From Fortiea contorta PCC 7126 (GTDB taxonomy: Bacteria; Cyanobacteriota; Cyanobacteriia; Cyanobacteriales; Nostocaceae): a DNA stretch of 64,000 bases. The stretch spans positions 1,245,895 to 1,309,894 of the forward strand of contig NZ_KB235930.1 of NCBI RefSeq assembly GCF_000332295.1. Direction: 5' to 3'. The notes below the pieces were generated by a model. It did no database searches. It had not been told where the DNA came from and saw only the letters and a list, made by a program, of their open reading frames with translations. A program made the position numbers and the translations under genes. Below, one piece after another: positions 35,391 through 44,828 of the stretch. The stretch's first letter is position 1, and every line of letters begins with the position of its first letter.

Positions 35391-38300
35391 TTATTTATTC
35401 GCCAAATATTGATACATTTGCCAACGCGCATCTACTTCTGCTTGTGCTTGTTCTAAGAGTTGTTTCGCTACTTCTGGTTTACTCTTAGTCAGCATTTTGA
35501 AGCGATTTTCTTGATACATAGATTTGTCTACTGGCTGATTGGGCGATCGCATATCTAATTGCAAGGGATTTTTACCCTCTTTTTGCAAATCAGGATGATA
35601 CCGATACAGCAACCACCTTCCAGATTCTATCAAAGATTTCTGATGATTCATCCCTGTGGTCATGTCGATGCCGTGGGCGATGCAATGGCTATAAGCAATA
35701 ATTAGTGACGGGCCATTGAAGGCTTCTGCTTCTAAAAATGCCTTGAGGGTGTGTTCATCCCTCGCGCCCAAAGCTACACTCGCTACATAAACGTTACCGT
35801 AGGTCATGGCAATTAAGCCTAAGTCTTTTTTGCCCGCAGGCTTACCACTGGCGGCAAATTTCGCTACTGCTGCCCGTGGGGTGGCTTTGGAAGATTGCCC
35901 ACCTGTATTAGAATATACTTCTGTATCCATCACCAAGATATTGACATTGCGACCGCTGGCTAAGACATGATCAATACCATGAAAGTCAATATCATACGCC
36001 CAACCGTCACCGCCAACAATCCAGACGCTTTTTTTGACGAGATAATCTGCAAGAGATTTGAGAGTTTGGATTTGGGATTTTAGATAGGGATTTAGCTCTG
36101 TAGTCGAGATTTTATCTAGCTTTTGTTTCAAAATTTCTACCCGTTCTCTCTGTTCCCAAATATCAGCTTCGGAGTTTTGGGAAGCGTTGAGAATAGACTG
36201 TACTAAATCATCAGGTATTGCTAATTCCCCATGCTCTAATTTTGCCAGTAATTCCGCTGCAAATTCGGCTTGTTTGTCTAAAGAAAGACGAAAGCCAAAA
36301 CCAAATTCGGCGTTATCTTCAAATAAACTATTAGACCATGCTGGGCCTCTCCCTTCGGCGTTGGTTGTCCAAGGGGTTGTGGGTAAATTTCCGCCGTAGA
36401 TGGAAGAACAACCTGTGGCGTTGGCAATGACAGCGCGATCGCCAAACAGTTGTGTTAATAATTTTAAATATGGTGTCTCTCCACAACCAGCACAAGCGCC
36501 AGAAAATTCAAATAAAGGTTCTTGTAGTTGTTGCTGGCGAATTTGGTTCAATTTCAACTGTTTTCTATCAGGATTAGGCAAACTCAAGAAGAAATCCCAG
36601 TTTTTCCGTTCCTGTTCCCGCAAAGGTAGCTGCTGCACCATGTTAATCGCCTTGCGTAATGGTTCAGATTTATTTTTGGCTGGGCAAACATTTACACAAA
36701 TTGTGCAGCCTGTACAGTCTTCTGGGGCTACCTGGATGGTAAATTTTTGGTTAGCAAAGTCTCTATCTTTGGCGTCAGTTGATTTGAAGCTTGGCGGTGC
36801 GTTAATTAACTCACTTGGTTGATACACCTTGGCGCGGATGGCGCTGTGGGGACAAACCATGACACATTTACCGCACTGAACGCAGACGTCTTCATCCCAA
36901 GCGGGAATCTCTTCGGCGACGTTGCGTTTTTCCCACTTGGTAGTCCCACTAGGGAATGTACCATCGACTGGGAGGGAACTAACAGGTAAGTCATCACCTT
37001 CCCAGATCATGATTTTACCCAGAACTTCCTGGACAAATTCTGGTGCATTTATGGAAACAGGACTTGGGATTTTCACCCCATCACCCCATCCCCCCATCCC
37101 CCCATTTTTAATCTCCACCTCATGCAAATTCTCCAAGGTATTATCTACGGCTTGTAGGTTCATCTTCACTACTTCGGCGCCTTTTTTACCGTAGGTTTTC
37201 TCAATTGCTTGTTTGATTTTGGTAATCGCTTCTTTTTCTGGTAATACCCCGGCTAAAGCAAAGAAACACACCTGCATAATGGTGTTAATTCTACGCCCCA
37301 TCTCACTAGCGCGGGCGACTTGATTAGCGTTGATGCTGTATAATTTGAGTTTTTTGTCAAGAATTTGCTGCTGAACAAGAGTTGGTAAATGTTCCCAAAC
37401 AGCATCAGCCTCGTAAGGACTGTTGACGAGAATAGTTGCGCCAGTAGCTGCAGCTTTGAGTACATCTATGCGTTCCCAAAAGCCCCAGTGATGACAACCG
37501 ATAAAGTTAGCTTTGTTAATCAGGTAAGTTGACCGAATCGGTTCTTTACCGAAGCGGAGGTGAGAAACGGTCATGGAACCAGATTTTTTGGAATCGTAGA
37601 CAAAGTACCCTTGGGCGTAATTGTCGGTTTCTTCGCCAATAATTTTGATTGTGTTCTTATTCGCACCCACTGTTCCGTCGGAGCCTAACCCGTAAAACAT
37701 CGCCCGCACAACGGTATCTGACTCGGTGGAGAAGTTAGGATTAAAGTTGAGGGAAGTATAACTAACGTCGTCGTTAATACCGATAGTAAAGTGGTTTTTC
37801 GGTTTAGCAGAGGTGAGATGATCAAAAACCCCCTTTACCATCGCTGGGGTAAATTCCTTGGATGATAAACCATAGCGACCACCGATGATTTTGGGAGGTG
37901 GGGAGATGGGGAGGTGGGGAGGTGGGGAGATGGGGAGGTGGGGAGATGGGGAGGTGGGGAGGTGGGGAGATAAGGGGGATGAGAAAGTTTTTTCTCCCCA
38001 TGCTTCGCAGATAGCGGCGACTACATCTAAGTACAAAGGTTCGCCAGCGCTTCCTGGTTCTTTGGTGCGATCAAGGACAGCGATCGCCTTTACACTATTA
38101 GGTAAGGCTGCCACAAATCTAGCTACATCAAAGGGGCGATATAGCCGCACCTTCAACACACCGACTTTTTCCCCACGGGCGTTGAGATAGTCTACGGTTT
38201 CCTGGACTGTTTCACAACCGGAACCCATAATCACAATCACGCGCTCGGCATCGGCTACGCCATGGTATTCATAAATTTGGTAATATCTACCTGTGCGATC

Positions 38301-39053
38301 GCCGAACTCATCCATCAAGCGTTGCACAATATCCGCAGTAGCGTTGTAGTATGGGTTAGCGCCTTCGCGGGCTTGGAAGAACACATCAGGATTTTGGGCT
38401 GTTCCCCGCAACACCGGTCTGTCTGGGGTGAGGGCACGGGCGCGGTGGGCTAAAATTAAATCTTCGTTGATGAGCGATCGTAAATCATCATCTGATAATA
38501 ACTTGACTTTTTGCACTTCATGTGAAGTGCGGAAGCCATCAAAAAAATGCATAAACGACACCCGCGCCTCTAGGGTCGCCCCATGGGCGATGAGAGCAAA
38601 ATCTTGACTCTCCTGTACGGAAGCAGAACACAGCAGCGCGAAGCCGGTAGCACGAGCCGCCATCACATCGCTATGGTCGCCAAAAATCGATAGAGCATGG
38701 GTAGCTAAGGAGCGAGCAGCCACATGAACTACAGTACTAGTAAGTTCTCCAGCGATTTTGTAGAGGTTGGGAATCATCAGTAATAACCCCTGGGAAGCTG
38801 TAAAAGTAGTACTCAGTGAACCAGTTTGCAACGCCCCGTGTACAGCCCCAGCGGCTCCACCTTCACTCTGCATCTGCACCACACTGGGAATTGTACCCCA
38901 GAGGTTAGGACGACTTTCCGCAGACCAAGCATCCGCCCATTCACCCATTGCTGAAGAGGGGGTGATGGGATAGATAGCAATAACTTCATTTAACTTGTAA
39001 GCAACGCGGGCGACAGCCTCATTTCCGTCGATAGTTGCATAGGTTTTGTCCAT
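35391..39053 (-). CDS. nifJ: pyruvate:ferredoxin (flavodoxin) oxidoreductase NifJ
   Basis: A 1220-aa single-chain PFOR. N-terminal TPP/pyrimidine domain (YPITPSSAMGEWADAW); domain II; 2[4Fe-4S] ferredoxin segment with CVQCGKCVMVCPHSAIR and CTGCTICVNVCPAKN; a cysteine of the proximal cluster in GACAGCGETPYLKL; C-terminal TPP domain (GGDGWAYDIDFHG, then VYSNTGGQSSKATPRAA). It oxidises pyruvate to acetyl-CoA and CO2, reducing ferredoxin or flavodoxin; it is known in N2-fixing cyanobacteria for supplying electrons to nitrogenase under iron limitation or anaerobiosis. Two microsatellite-like insertions encode low-complexity patches at about residues 360-388 and 645-660. Start ATG 39053. Confidence 0.96.
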   Translation of the reverse strand: MDKTYATIDGNEAVARVAYKLNEVIAIYPITPSSAMGEWADAWSAESRPNLWGTIPSVVQMQSEGGAAGAVHGALQTGSLSTTFTASQGLLLMIPNLYKIAGELTSTVVHVAARSLATHALSIFGDHSDVMAARATGFALLCSASVQESQDFALIAHGATLEARVSFMHFFDGFRTSHEVQKVKLLSDDDLRSLINEDLILAHRARALTPDRPVLRGTAQNPDVFFQAREGANPYYNATADIVQRLMDEFGDRTGRYYQIYEYHGVADAERVIVIMGSGCETVQETVDYLNARGEKVGVLKVRLYRPFDVARFVAALPNSVKAIAVLDRTKEPGSAGEPLYLDVVAAICEAWGEKTFSSPLSPHLPTSPSPHLPISPPPHLPISPPPKIIGGRYGLSSKEFTPAMVKGVFDHLTSAKPKNHFTIGINDDVSYTSLNFNPNFSTESDTVVRAMFYGLGSDGTVGANKNTIKIIGEETDNYAQGYFVYDSKKSGSMTVSHLRFGKEPIRSTYLINKANFIGCHHWGFWERIDVLKAAATGATILVNSPYEADAVWEHLPTLVQQQILDKKLKLYSINANQVARASEMGRRINTIMQVCFFALAGVLPEKEAITKIKQAIEKTYGKKGAEVVKMNLQAVDNTLENLHEVEIKNGGMGGWGDGVKIPSPVSINAPEFVQEVLGKIMIWEGDDLPVSSLPVDGTFPSGTTKWEKRNVAEEIPAWDEDVCVQCGKCVMVCPHSAIRAKVYQPSELINAPPSFKSTDAKDRDFANQKFTIQVAPEDCTGCTICVNVCPAKNKSEPLRKAINMVQQLPLREQERKNWDFFLSLPNPDRKQLKLNQIRQQQLQEPLFEFSGACAGCGETPYLKLLTQLFGDRAVIANATGCSSIYGGNLPTTPWTTNAEGRGPAWSNSLFEDNAEFGFGFRLSLDKQAEFAAELLAKLEHGELAIPDDLVQSILNASQNSEADIWEQRERVEILKQKLDKISTTELNPYLKSQIQTLKSLADYLVKKSVWIVGGDGWAYDIDFHGIDHVLASGRNVNILVMDTEVYSNTGGQSSKATPRAAVAKFAASGKPAGKKDLGLIAMTYGNVYVASVALGARDEHTLKAFLEAEAFNGPSLIIAYSHCIAHGIDMTTGMNHQKSLIESGRWLLYRYHPDLQKEGKNPLQLDMRSPNQPVDKSMYQENRFKMLTKSKPEVAKQLLEQAQAEVDARWQMYQYLANK
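37078..37112. repeat. CCCCATCA/CCCCCCAT short tandem repeat inside nifJ
   Basis: On the plus strand ACCCCATCACCCCATCCCCC continues with CCCATCCCCC. The nifJ frame reads it as GGMGGWGDG, a patch foreign to the family. Confidence 0.75.
37892..37972. repeat. octamer tandem repeat (GGTGGGGA/GATGGGGA) inside nifJ
   Basis: About ten units of 8 bp; 24 bp equals 8 codons, so the frame reads PHLPISPP-like peptides. The same octamers occur in spacers at 62230-62290 and 63976-64000. Confidence 0.85.
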
Positions 39054-39480
39054 GATTTTTCCCTATCTTAACTTGTAGCGTAGGCGTAGCCGAACCTAGG
39101 CATCGCTTGGTTTTCTAAACTAGATGAAGAGAAGCTTTAGAAATAGCCGAAGCCAGGAAGTCTATGTATTATATATTCTCAATTAAGATTCACAAATTAA
39201 CTATTAATAGGTCAGGTAATTTTATCCTCCATCCTTCAATAGATGATTATCTCAAATCAAATATTGCATCAATTTATAGCTATTAATCATGTACTCAAAA
39301 TTCGCAACTCTGAATTCATCAAAGTTTGGAGAAATTTATAGTTTTTTATGGGGTATGGGTTCGGAATAATTTCCATAGCGCAGTTATGACAACTGACAAC
39401 CAATTGTCCACCCTGAACACACTGTTATTTTTATTCAGGTGGGAAACATACAGCTAAATGTGCTAACGCTCAATATCGCA
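39054..39480. other. 427-bp spacer upstream of nifJ
   Basis: Contains a short dispersed repeat (TTGTAGCGTAGGCGTAGCCG, about 39073-39092) and otherwise AT-rich DNA. It should hold the nifJ promoter, but no clear -10/-35 or NtcA site could be recognised by eye. Confidence 0.4.
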
Positions 39481-40569
39481 TTATTTAAAAACGTTCTTGA
39501 ACAGATATTCTCCAAATTTAAGCAGCAAGGGAATCAGCGGTGTCACCACAGACAATAAATATTGACGAAAAGTTTTGACATCAAAAGGCCACACCGGAAA
39601 TTCATTAGTTAATGTGTAGAGAGAACGCAATTCTTGCAGCTTGGCGGCTTCTTTTTTCAAAGCTTCGGCATCACCGCTTAAAATTGTATGCGTGCGACTA
39701 TAATCTACTTGAAACTGTTTAGCAATTTCGCTGAGTAATTCTTCTTTTGCTTTGCTCATGCCTTTGCGAGCCGCTAGCAAGGGTCCAAAAAAGCACACTA
39801 AAGATAGGGGAATATAGAGAACAATTATTAAGTTAAAATACCAGTATTTCTGAGCAATTCCTTGAGTAATAAATTGATAATTACTTAATGTAATCATCAT
39901 CCCAAAAATTGCTACTAAATAAGCGGTATTTAGTGAATAGTGACTCAAAGGACTTAAGCCACCGCAACGGTCAGGATGCAGCGGATTAATGTTGAGTTGT
40001 TTGCTTCCTAAAAGTTTATGCAATACCCAAACATTAGTGGTGAGAGTCAGGACTAATATCGTTCCTGCGTAAAATATGGCTGCACCATTGATCGCCCCGG
40101 TTAAAGCTGGAAGTCCACCATCTGAGCCTGTCCAATTGTAAACGTTTTTCTGTACAGAAAAATACCAGATACCGAAGGCGATCGCTATTCCCAATGCTAA
40201 AAATTTCCGCCATTTTTGCTCATATGGTAACAAAACATACTTGATCTCGGCTTCTGAAACATCAACAATATCCGTTTTTTCTAAATACTGAATCAGGTGA
40301 TATATCGCTTTAAATGACCACAAATAATAGCCAAATATCACTGGATTTAATAAGCAGATCCACACCCACGCAAACCAATCTTCTAGCAGTCCTAAATATT
40401 TACCATCTAGTGTCAGAGTTCGGGTGACAGTAGCAGCAATCAGGTAAATAACAGAAGCAATGACAATAGAAATTAACCCTAAATTAACAGGTTTTAAAGA
40501 ATACTTATCAATCAACCAACAAGCTAAGGGGTCAGCAGTATAAAAGTCTTGCTCTTGCATATTTTCCAT
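39481..40569 (-). CDS. hypothetical multi-pass membrane protein, 362 aa
   Basis: Roughly six transmembrane helices (about 30-47, 66-86, 122-138, 158-182, 214-230, 240-264), a cytosolic charged segment with AKEELLSEIAKQFQ and a C-terminal hydrophobic end. The loop NPLHPDRCGGLSPLSHYSLN looks conserved and may carry the functional His/Asp/Cys. I do not recognise a characterised family. Start ATG 40569; ATG three codons later is also possible. Confidence 0.75.
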   Translation of the reverse strand: MENMQEQDFYTADPLACWLIDKYSLKPVNLGLISIVIASVIYLIAATVTRTLTLDGKYLGLLEDWFAWVWICLLNPVIFGYYLWSFKAIYHLIQYLEKTDIVDVSEAEIKYVLLPYEQKWRKFLALGIAIAFGIWYFSVQKNVYNWTGSDGGLPALTGAINGAAIFYAGTILVLTLTTNVWVLHKLLGSKQLNINPLHPDRCGGLSPLSHYSLNTAYLVAIFGMMITLSNYQFITQGIAQKYWYFNLIIVLYIPLSLVCFFGPLLAARKGMSKAKEELLSEIAKQFQVDYSRTHTILSGDAEALKKEAAKLQELRSLYTLTNEFPVWPFDVKTFRQYLLSVVTPLIPLLLKFGEYLFKNVFK

Positions 40570-40721
40570 CTATATCTAGTGCTATTTTTACTTACGCGAA
40601 AGAATGTGTTATTTTATATTGTTTTGGTAAAAAAATCACCAGTACTACACAAATAGAAACTAAAGAGGAACAATAAGCTACAATGTAAGCAGCGCAAGCA
40701 TTTCACGCTGAAAAATCCTCC

Positions 40722-41462
40722 ATGTTAGAGACACTGCAAACTCGACTTTACGAACTAGAACAATTTGCCAACGCCCTAGTTTCTCAACAATTGGCGCACC
40801 TCAGCTTTGTGAGTGTGGGCATTATCTTTGCATCTGGCTTGCTTACTAGCCTCACACCTTGTATGCTTTCAATGCTGCCAATTACTATCGGCTATATCGG
40901 CGGTTATGAAACAAAAAGTCGCCTGCAAGCAGCAGCCCAATCAATGTGGTTTGCGCTGGGATTAGCTACCACCTTAGCAGGGATGGGAATTGTCGCAGCT
41001 AGTGTGGGCAAAGTTTATGGTCAAGTGGGAATTGGTTTGCCGATTATTGTCAGCATTATCGCTATTCTCATGGGACTAAATTTATTGGAAGCTCTACCGA
41101 TACAGTTCCCTTCTTTGGGAGAAACGAATTGGATTTCCCCAGATTTACCATTAGGTGTCCGTTCCTATTTAATTGGGTTGACTTTCGGTTTAGTCGCTTC
41201 CCCTTGTAGCACACCAGTTTTAGCTAGCTTACTAGGTTGGGTTGCGAACACACAAGACCTGATTTTGGGGGCTGTTTTGCTACTTTCCTACACAGCAGGG
41301 TATGTAGCACCACTGATTTTAGCAGGTACTTTTACAGCTGCAATTAAAAAGTTACTGGAATTGCGGCGCTGGTCTGGTTGGATTAACCCGGTTAGTGGTG
41401 TGCTGTTGGTAGGTTTTGGTGTATTTTCTCTAATTTCTCGCATTCCTCTTGGCAGTTTTTAA
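40722..41462 (+). CDS. ccdA: cytochrome c biogenesis protein CcdA
   Basis: A 246-aa DsbD-like membrane protein with six helices. The two redox cysteines are in the characteristic positions: LTSLTPCMLSMLPITIGY (Cys in helix 1) and LVASPCSTPVLASLLGW (Cys in helix 4). It transfers electrons across the membrane to reduce apocytochrome c cysteines. It lies 3 bp before ccs1 on the same strand: the two parts of the System II machinery form one operon. Confidence 0.95.
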   Translation: MLETLQTRLYELEQFANALVSQQLAHLSFVSVGIIFASGLLTSLTPCMLSMLPITIGYIGGYETKSRLQAAAQSMWFALGLATTLAGMGIVAASVGKVYGQVGIGLPIIVSIIAILMGLNLLEALPIQFPSLGETNWISPDLPLGVRSYLIGLTFGLVASPCSTPVLASLLGWVANTQDLILGAVLLLSYTAGYVAPLILAGTFTAAIKKLLELRRWSGWINPVSGVLLVGFGVFSLISRIPLGSF

Positions 41463-41465
41463 GCA

Positions 41466-42839
41466 ATGTTAGAAAATTCAGCGTCCACAGAATCAAGTTG
41501 GTGGTCAGTACCTGGACGGTTCTTACGACGGGAGTTTTTACCTGTACTGACAGATTTACGATTAGCGATCGCGCTACTATTAATTATTGCCCTTTTCAGT
41601 GTCAGCGGCACTGTCATTGAACAAGGTCAATCTCCCGCTTATTACCAATCTAATTATCCAGAACATCCAGCCTTATTTGGTTTTTTATCTTGGAAGGTAA
41701 TTCAGGTAGTCGGGTTAGACCATGTGTATCGCACTTGGTGGTTTCTAGGATTACTCATTCTCTTTGGGACTAGCTTGACAGCTTGTACTTTCACCCGCCA
41801 ATTACCGGCGCTTAAAGCAGCCCAGCGGTGGAAATATTATGATGAACCGAAACAATTTCAAAAGTTAGCTTTGAGTGCAGAACTAGATACTGGTTCTCTC
41901 AATTCTCTCACCTCAATCTTACAGAAACAGCGCTATAAAATTTTTCAAGAAAAAGATGATCTAGTCTACGCCCGCAAGGGAATAGTAGGACGCATCGGCC
42001 CTATCATCGTTCATGTGGGTATTGTCACTATTTTATTGGGGGGAATTTGGGGCGCGATGACGGGATTTCTCGCCCAAGAAATGGTAGCTAGTGGTAATAC
42101 TTTTCAGGTAAAAAATATTATTGATGCTGGGCCTTTAGCCACTGCCCAAATTCCCAAAGATTGGTCTGTACGAGTCAATCGCTTTTGGATTGATTATACC
42201 CCCACCGGCGGCATTGACCAATTTTATTCAGATATGTCTGTCTTAAATAACGAAGGACAGGAAGTTGACCATAAAAAGATTTATGTCAATGAACCTCTGC
42301 GTTATCATGGCGTCACCTTTTACCAAACTGATTGGGGACTTTCTGCGGTGCGTGTCCGTGTCAACAAAAGCCCGATTTTTCAGCTACCGATGGCGCAATT
42401 GGACACCAAAGGGAGAGGACGTATTTGGGGTACTTGGATTCCTACCAAACCAGATTTGAGTGAGGGTGTGTCTTTGTTGGCGAAAGACTTGCAGGGTATG
42501 GTATTAATTTATGATGCTACCGGTAAGCTAGTTGATACCGTGCGGACAGGAATGTCTACCCAAGTCAACGGCGTCACTCTGAAAGTTCTCGATGTGATTG
42601 GTAGTACGGGACTGCAAATTAAAGCTGATCCTGGTATCCCCATAGTTTATACTGGATTCGCTCTCTTGATGGCGGGCGTGGTGATGAGTTACTTCTCCCA
42701 CTCACAAATTTGGGCATTACAAAAAGGCGATCGCTTGTATATTGGTGGTAAGACTAATCGTGCTCAAGTAGCCTTTGAACGGGAAATATTGGATCTTTTA
42801 AACAATCTGGCTTCAAAACCAAAGGGTGTGGAAGTTTAA
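41466..42839 (+). CDS. ccs1: cytochrome c biogenesis protein Ccs1/ResB
   Basis: A 457-aa ResB-family membrane protein: [20 protein letters not shown] near the N-terminus, [20 protein letters not shown], a third helix ([20 protein letters not shown]), a long lumenal domain (180-390) and a final helix ([20 protein letters not shown]). The conserved His in IVHVGI and lumenal loops participate in haem delivery in System II. Works with CcsA/ResC (not in this window) to attach haem to c-type cytochromes. Confidence 0.94.
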   Translation: MLENSASTESSWWSVPGRFLRREFLPVLTDLRLAIALLLIIALFSVSGTVIEQGQSPAYYQSNYPEHPALFGFLSWKVIQVVGLDHVYRTWWFLGLLILFGTSLTACTFTRQLPALKAAQRWKYYDEPKQFQKLALSAELDTGSLNSLTSILQKQRYKIFQEKDDLVYARKGIVGRIGPIIVHVGIVTILLGGIWGAMTGFLAQEMVASGNTFQVKNIIDAGPLATAQIPKDWSVRVNRFWIDYTPTGGIDQFYSDMSVLNNEGQEVDHKKIYVNEPLRYHGVTFYQTDWGLSAVRVRVNKSPIFQLPMAQLDTKGRGRIWGTWIPTKPDLSEGVSLLAKDLQGMVLIYDATGKLVDTVRTGMSTQVNGVTLKVLDVIGSTGLQIKADPGIPIVYTGFALLMAGVVMSYFSHSQIWALQKGDRLYIGGKTNRAQVAFEREILDLLNNLASKPKGVEV

Positions 42840-42845
42840 ATACAA

Positions 42846-42877
42846 TTGTAGAGACGTAAAATTTTACGTCTCTACAA
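42846..42877. terminator. perfect 32-bp palindrome between convergent ccs1 and queF
   Basis: TTGTAGAGACGTAAAA pairs with TTTTACGTCTCTACAA with no spacer. It lies 6 bp after the ccs1 stop and 27 bp before the queF stop, so it should terminate from both sides. Its outer arm TGTAGAGACG is the same as in the hairpin repeat at 12661. Confidence 0.7.
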
Positions 42878-42904
42878 AGGATTTGGTGCCAAACAAAATT
42901 ATTT

Positions 42905-43285
42905 TTATTTCTGATGTCGTGCTTCAACCACAGTATGCACATTTCCACGGGGCGTAAAATCTGCTTTCACCGTCACTTCCAAAGGGTCGCAGGCGGCGAC
43001 AAAATCATCGAGAATTTGATTAGCAGACTCTTCATGAGAAATATAGCGATCGCGGTAACTGTTAATATAAAGCTTCAAGGCTTTTAATTCTACCACCTTT
43101 TCATCAGGCACGTAGGTAATATAAATAGTTGCAAAATCCGGATAGCCAGAAAACGGACACTTACAAGTAAATTCCGGTAGGCTAATACTAATATCATATC
43201 GCCTACCCACCCGCGGATTAGGGAATGTAATTAGTTTCCCTTCGGCTATTTCTCGTTCACCGTATTTCATCTGCTCATTTGACAT
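42905..43285 (-). CDS. queF: NADPH-dependent 7-cyano-7-deazaguanine reductase (QueF, preQ1 synthase)
   Basis: A 126-aa short-form QueF. Nucleophilic Cys is probably C43 in [16 protein letters not shown], with the Asp of PDFA and the substrate Glu in [18 protein letters not shown]. It reduces preQ0 to preQ1 in queuosine synthesis. Start ATG 43285. The next gene on the strand (43325) encodes a Cys-rich protein of unknown role. Confidence 0.96.
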   Translation of the reverse strand: MSNEQMKYGEREIAEGKLITFPNPRVGRRYDISISLPEFTCKCPFSGYPDFATIYITYVPDEKVVELKALKLYINSYRDRYISHEESANQILDDFVAACDPLEVTVKADFTPRGNVHTVVEARHQK

Positions 43286-43324
43286 TTGTTACTTGTTATG
43301 CATTATTTGTCAGTTCTTCCCCAT

Positions 43325-43720
43325 CTACCCTTGCTCCCAATCGGGACAGTTGACATCATCCCATCCATGAGGGTGCATGGCACACACTAATAAGTTACCA
43401 CCATAAGCTTGACCGTGGTAATTACTACAACCAACACAAGCGGGGTTTTGTTCACCTGTAGCTGGAACTGAATAGGGAAAAGCTGGATCTATATCTGCTA
43501 CTACATCTTCTAACTCCCAGTAAGCTTCCAAAATTGGTTCCGCCAAATCTTGTAAATACTGGTCTACTTCTGTGGCAATTGTAGTTTGTACTTGGTCGGT
43601 AATTTCTTCCGTTAGCTCAAAAAAGGCGTCTACCATTTCACCCATTCCTAGGAAGAAGTGTTCTATTTCCACAGCCACTGTTTCGACAATTTCAATCAAA
43701 TCTTTTTGCCACTTTTCCAT
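43325..43720 (-). CDS. hypothetical protein with helical N-half and four-Cys C-terminal motif
   Basis: A 131-aa protein. Residues 1-75 are strongly acidic and amphipathic (EIVETVAVEIEHFFLGMGEM). The C-terminal part contains C95 and C98 (ACVGCSNYHGQ), C113 (LLVCAMHPHGW, with H116 and H118) and C125 (VNCPDWEQ), a spacing that could hold zinc or an iron-sulfur cluster (inference). Such proteins occur in many cyanobacteria; no function is known to me. Start ATG 43720. Confidence 0.78.
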   Translation of the reverse strand: MEKWQKDLIEIVETVAVEIEHFFLGMGEMVDAFFELTEEITDQVQTTIATEVDQYLQDLAEPILEAYWELEDVVADIDPAFPYSVPATGEQNPACVGCSNYHGQAYGGNLLVCAMHPHGWDDVNCPDWEQG

Positions 43721-43858
43721 AAGTCTGACGCCCTAGGTGAATATAAAACAGGGCACTCTCTATTACCTTGCTCTCAGCACTAGATTACACCCTAGCTAAA
43801 GTATATTCAACAAGTTGTTTTGGACAGTAACACTGCTTTCAAGCCAAAAAGCTGCGTC

Positions 43859-44242
43859 TTATTGATCGCGCTGCAGTCTCTTTAACTCTTCTTGCAATTC
43901 CAGTACCTGTTGACGCAATTTATCTGCATCGTCGGTTGGCGCTGATGATGCAGTTGGTTCTTCCTCTTCTTCCAGAATTTCGATGCGACGGGGTTCAGCA
44001 GGAGGGGTTTTGTCTGTGACTGAATCAGATGCTTGTGGTTGTTGAGCTTGCTTCATCATATCCTCGACAAAGCGGCGGGCTTCTTCTGTACTCATTTCGC
44101 CCTTAGCTACCATTTCATCTGCCAGTTTTTGGACTTGCGATCGCAGTTCGGCTAATTTCCCTCCTGCTCTCTCACTCGCGTAAGAAGCTAAACCCACACC
44201 TAGGTAAAAAGCTTTTTGTACAATATCTCCAAAACCAGGCAT
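43859..44242 (-). CDS. phasin-like / PHA-synthesis-regulator-like coiled-coil protein
   Basis: A 127-aa protein: N-terminal YLGVGLASYASERAGGKLAE, LRSQVQKLADEMVAKGEMST, then TEEARRFVEDMMKQ, matching the COG3937/phasin-like pattern. An acidic disordered middle (ILEEEEEP) and a terminal coiled coil (LRQQVLELQEELKRLQRD) follow. The role is unproven in cyanobacteria. ATG 44242; the ffs RNA lies 25 bp upstream on the same strand. Confidence 0.75.
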   Translation of the reverse strand: MPGFGDIVQKAFYLGVGLASYASERAGGKLAELRSQVQKLADEMVAKGEMSTEEARRFVEDMMKQAQQPQASDSVTDKTPPAEPRRIEILEEEEEPTASSAPTDDADKLRQQVLELQEELKRLQRDQ

Positions 44243-44267
44243 TGCTGCTGAACGCTCCTAAAAATAG

Positions 44268-44366
44268 GGCGACCCGGAGACTACGCCTACCACAAGCATC
44301 CCGTATTGCTGCCACCTTCCGGTTCTGACAAGGTTTGGGCGTTGAAGTCGCATAGGTCCAGGTCTG
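44268..44366 (-). ncRNA. ffs: signal recognition particle RNA (4.5S, ffs)
   Basis: The minus strand reads GTCAGAACCGGAAGGTGGCA followed by GCAATACGGG, the invariant helix-8 tetraloop and asymmetric loop of bacterial SRP RNA. The ends pair (GACCTGGA at 44364-44357 with TCCGGGTC at 44278-44271). A TATGCT -10 box lies at 44377-44372. With Ffh (not in this window) it targets nascent membrane proteins. Confidence 0.92.
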
Positions 44367-44401
44367 ATAAAAGCATAGCATTAAAAATTAGTAAGTGTGT
44401 G

Positions 44402-44668
44402 TTATTCCACAACAATTGTCCACTCATAGAGGTGATAACTGACGCAGCCGTTTTGGACTAAGGGGTCGCCAGCGACGATGTTTTGGGCTTCGTCCATGGA
44501 AGCTGCTTCAAATAGCATCATCCCTCCTCCTTTTTGTGCCCAGTAGCCTGTTTTGGCTTTGTGTCCTTTAGCAATCAACTCCTGAACGTAGGCTTTATGG
44601 GCGGGTACATATTGGTCAAATATAGTTTTCTCTACTTTCCCAGCTTCGATTTTGACGAATGTTGGCAT
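44402..44668 (-). CDS. YciI-family protein
   Basis: An 88-aa ferredoxin-like dimeric fold: FDQYVPAHKAYVQELIAKGH, then KGGGMMLFEAASMDEAQNIV, then DPLVQNGCVSYHLYEW. The conserved His/Asp of YCII domains (AHKAY; GDPL) are present. Function is unknown in most organisms. ATG 44668. Confidence 0.9.
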   Translation of the reverse strand: MPTFVKIEAGKVEKTIFDQYVPAHKAYVQELIAKGHKAKTGYWAQKGGGMMLFEAASMDEAQNIVAGDPLVQNGCVSYHLYEWTIVVE

Positions 44669-44828
44669 TGCCTTGTTACCTCTAAAATTTCTGTGTTGTA
44701 CTATTGTCTAGGATTAGTAATTTATAATTCGTAATTCGTAATTCAAAAATTTTTTGAGTTCAGCGGTGCGAATCAAGCGCCATTTGTCAAGGTTTCTGGT
44801 GTGTCTTTCTCTAGCCCCTAATTCCCAA

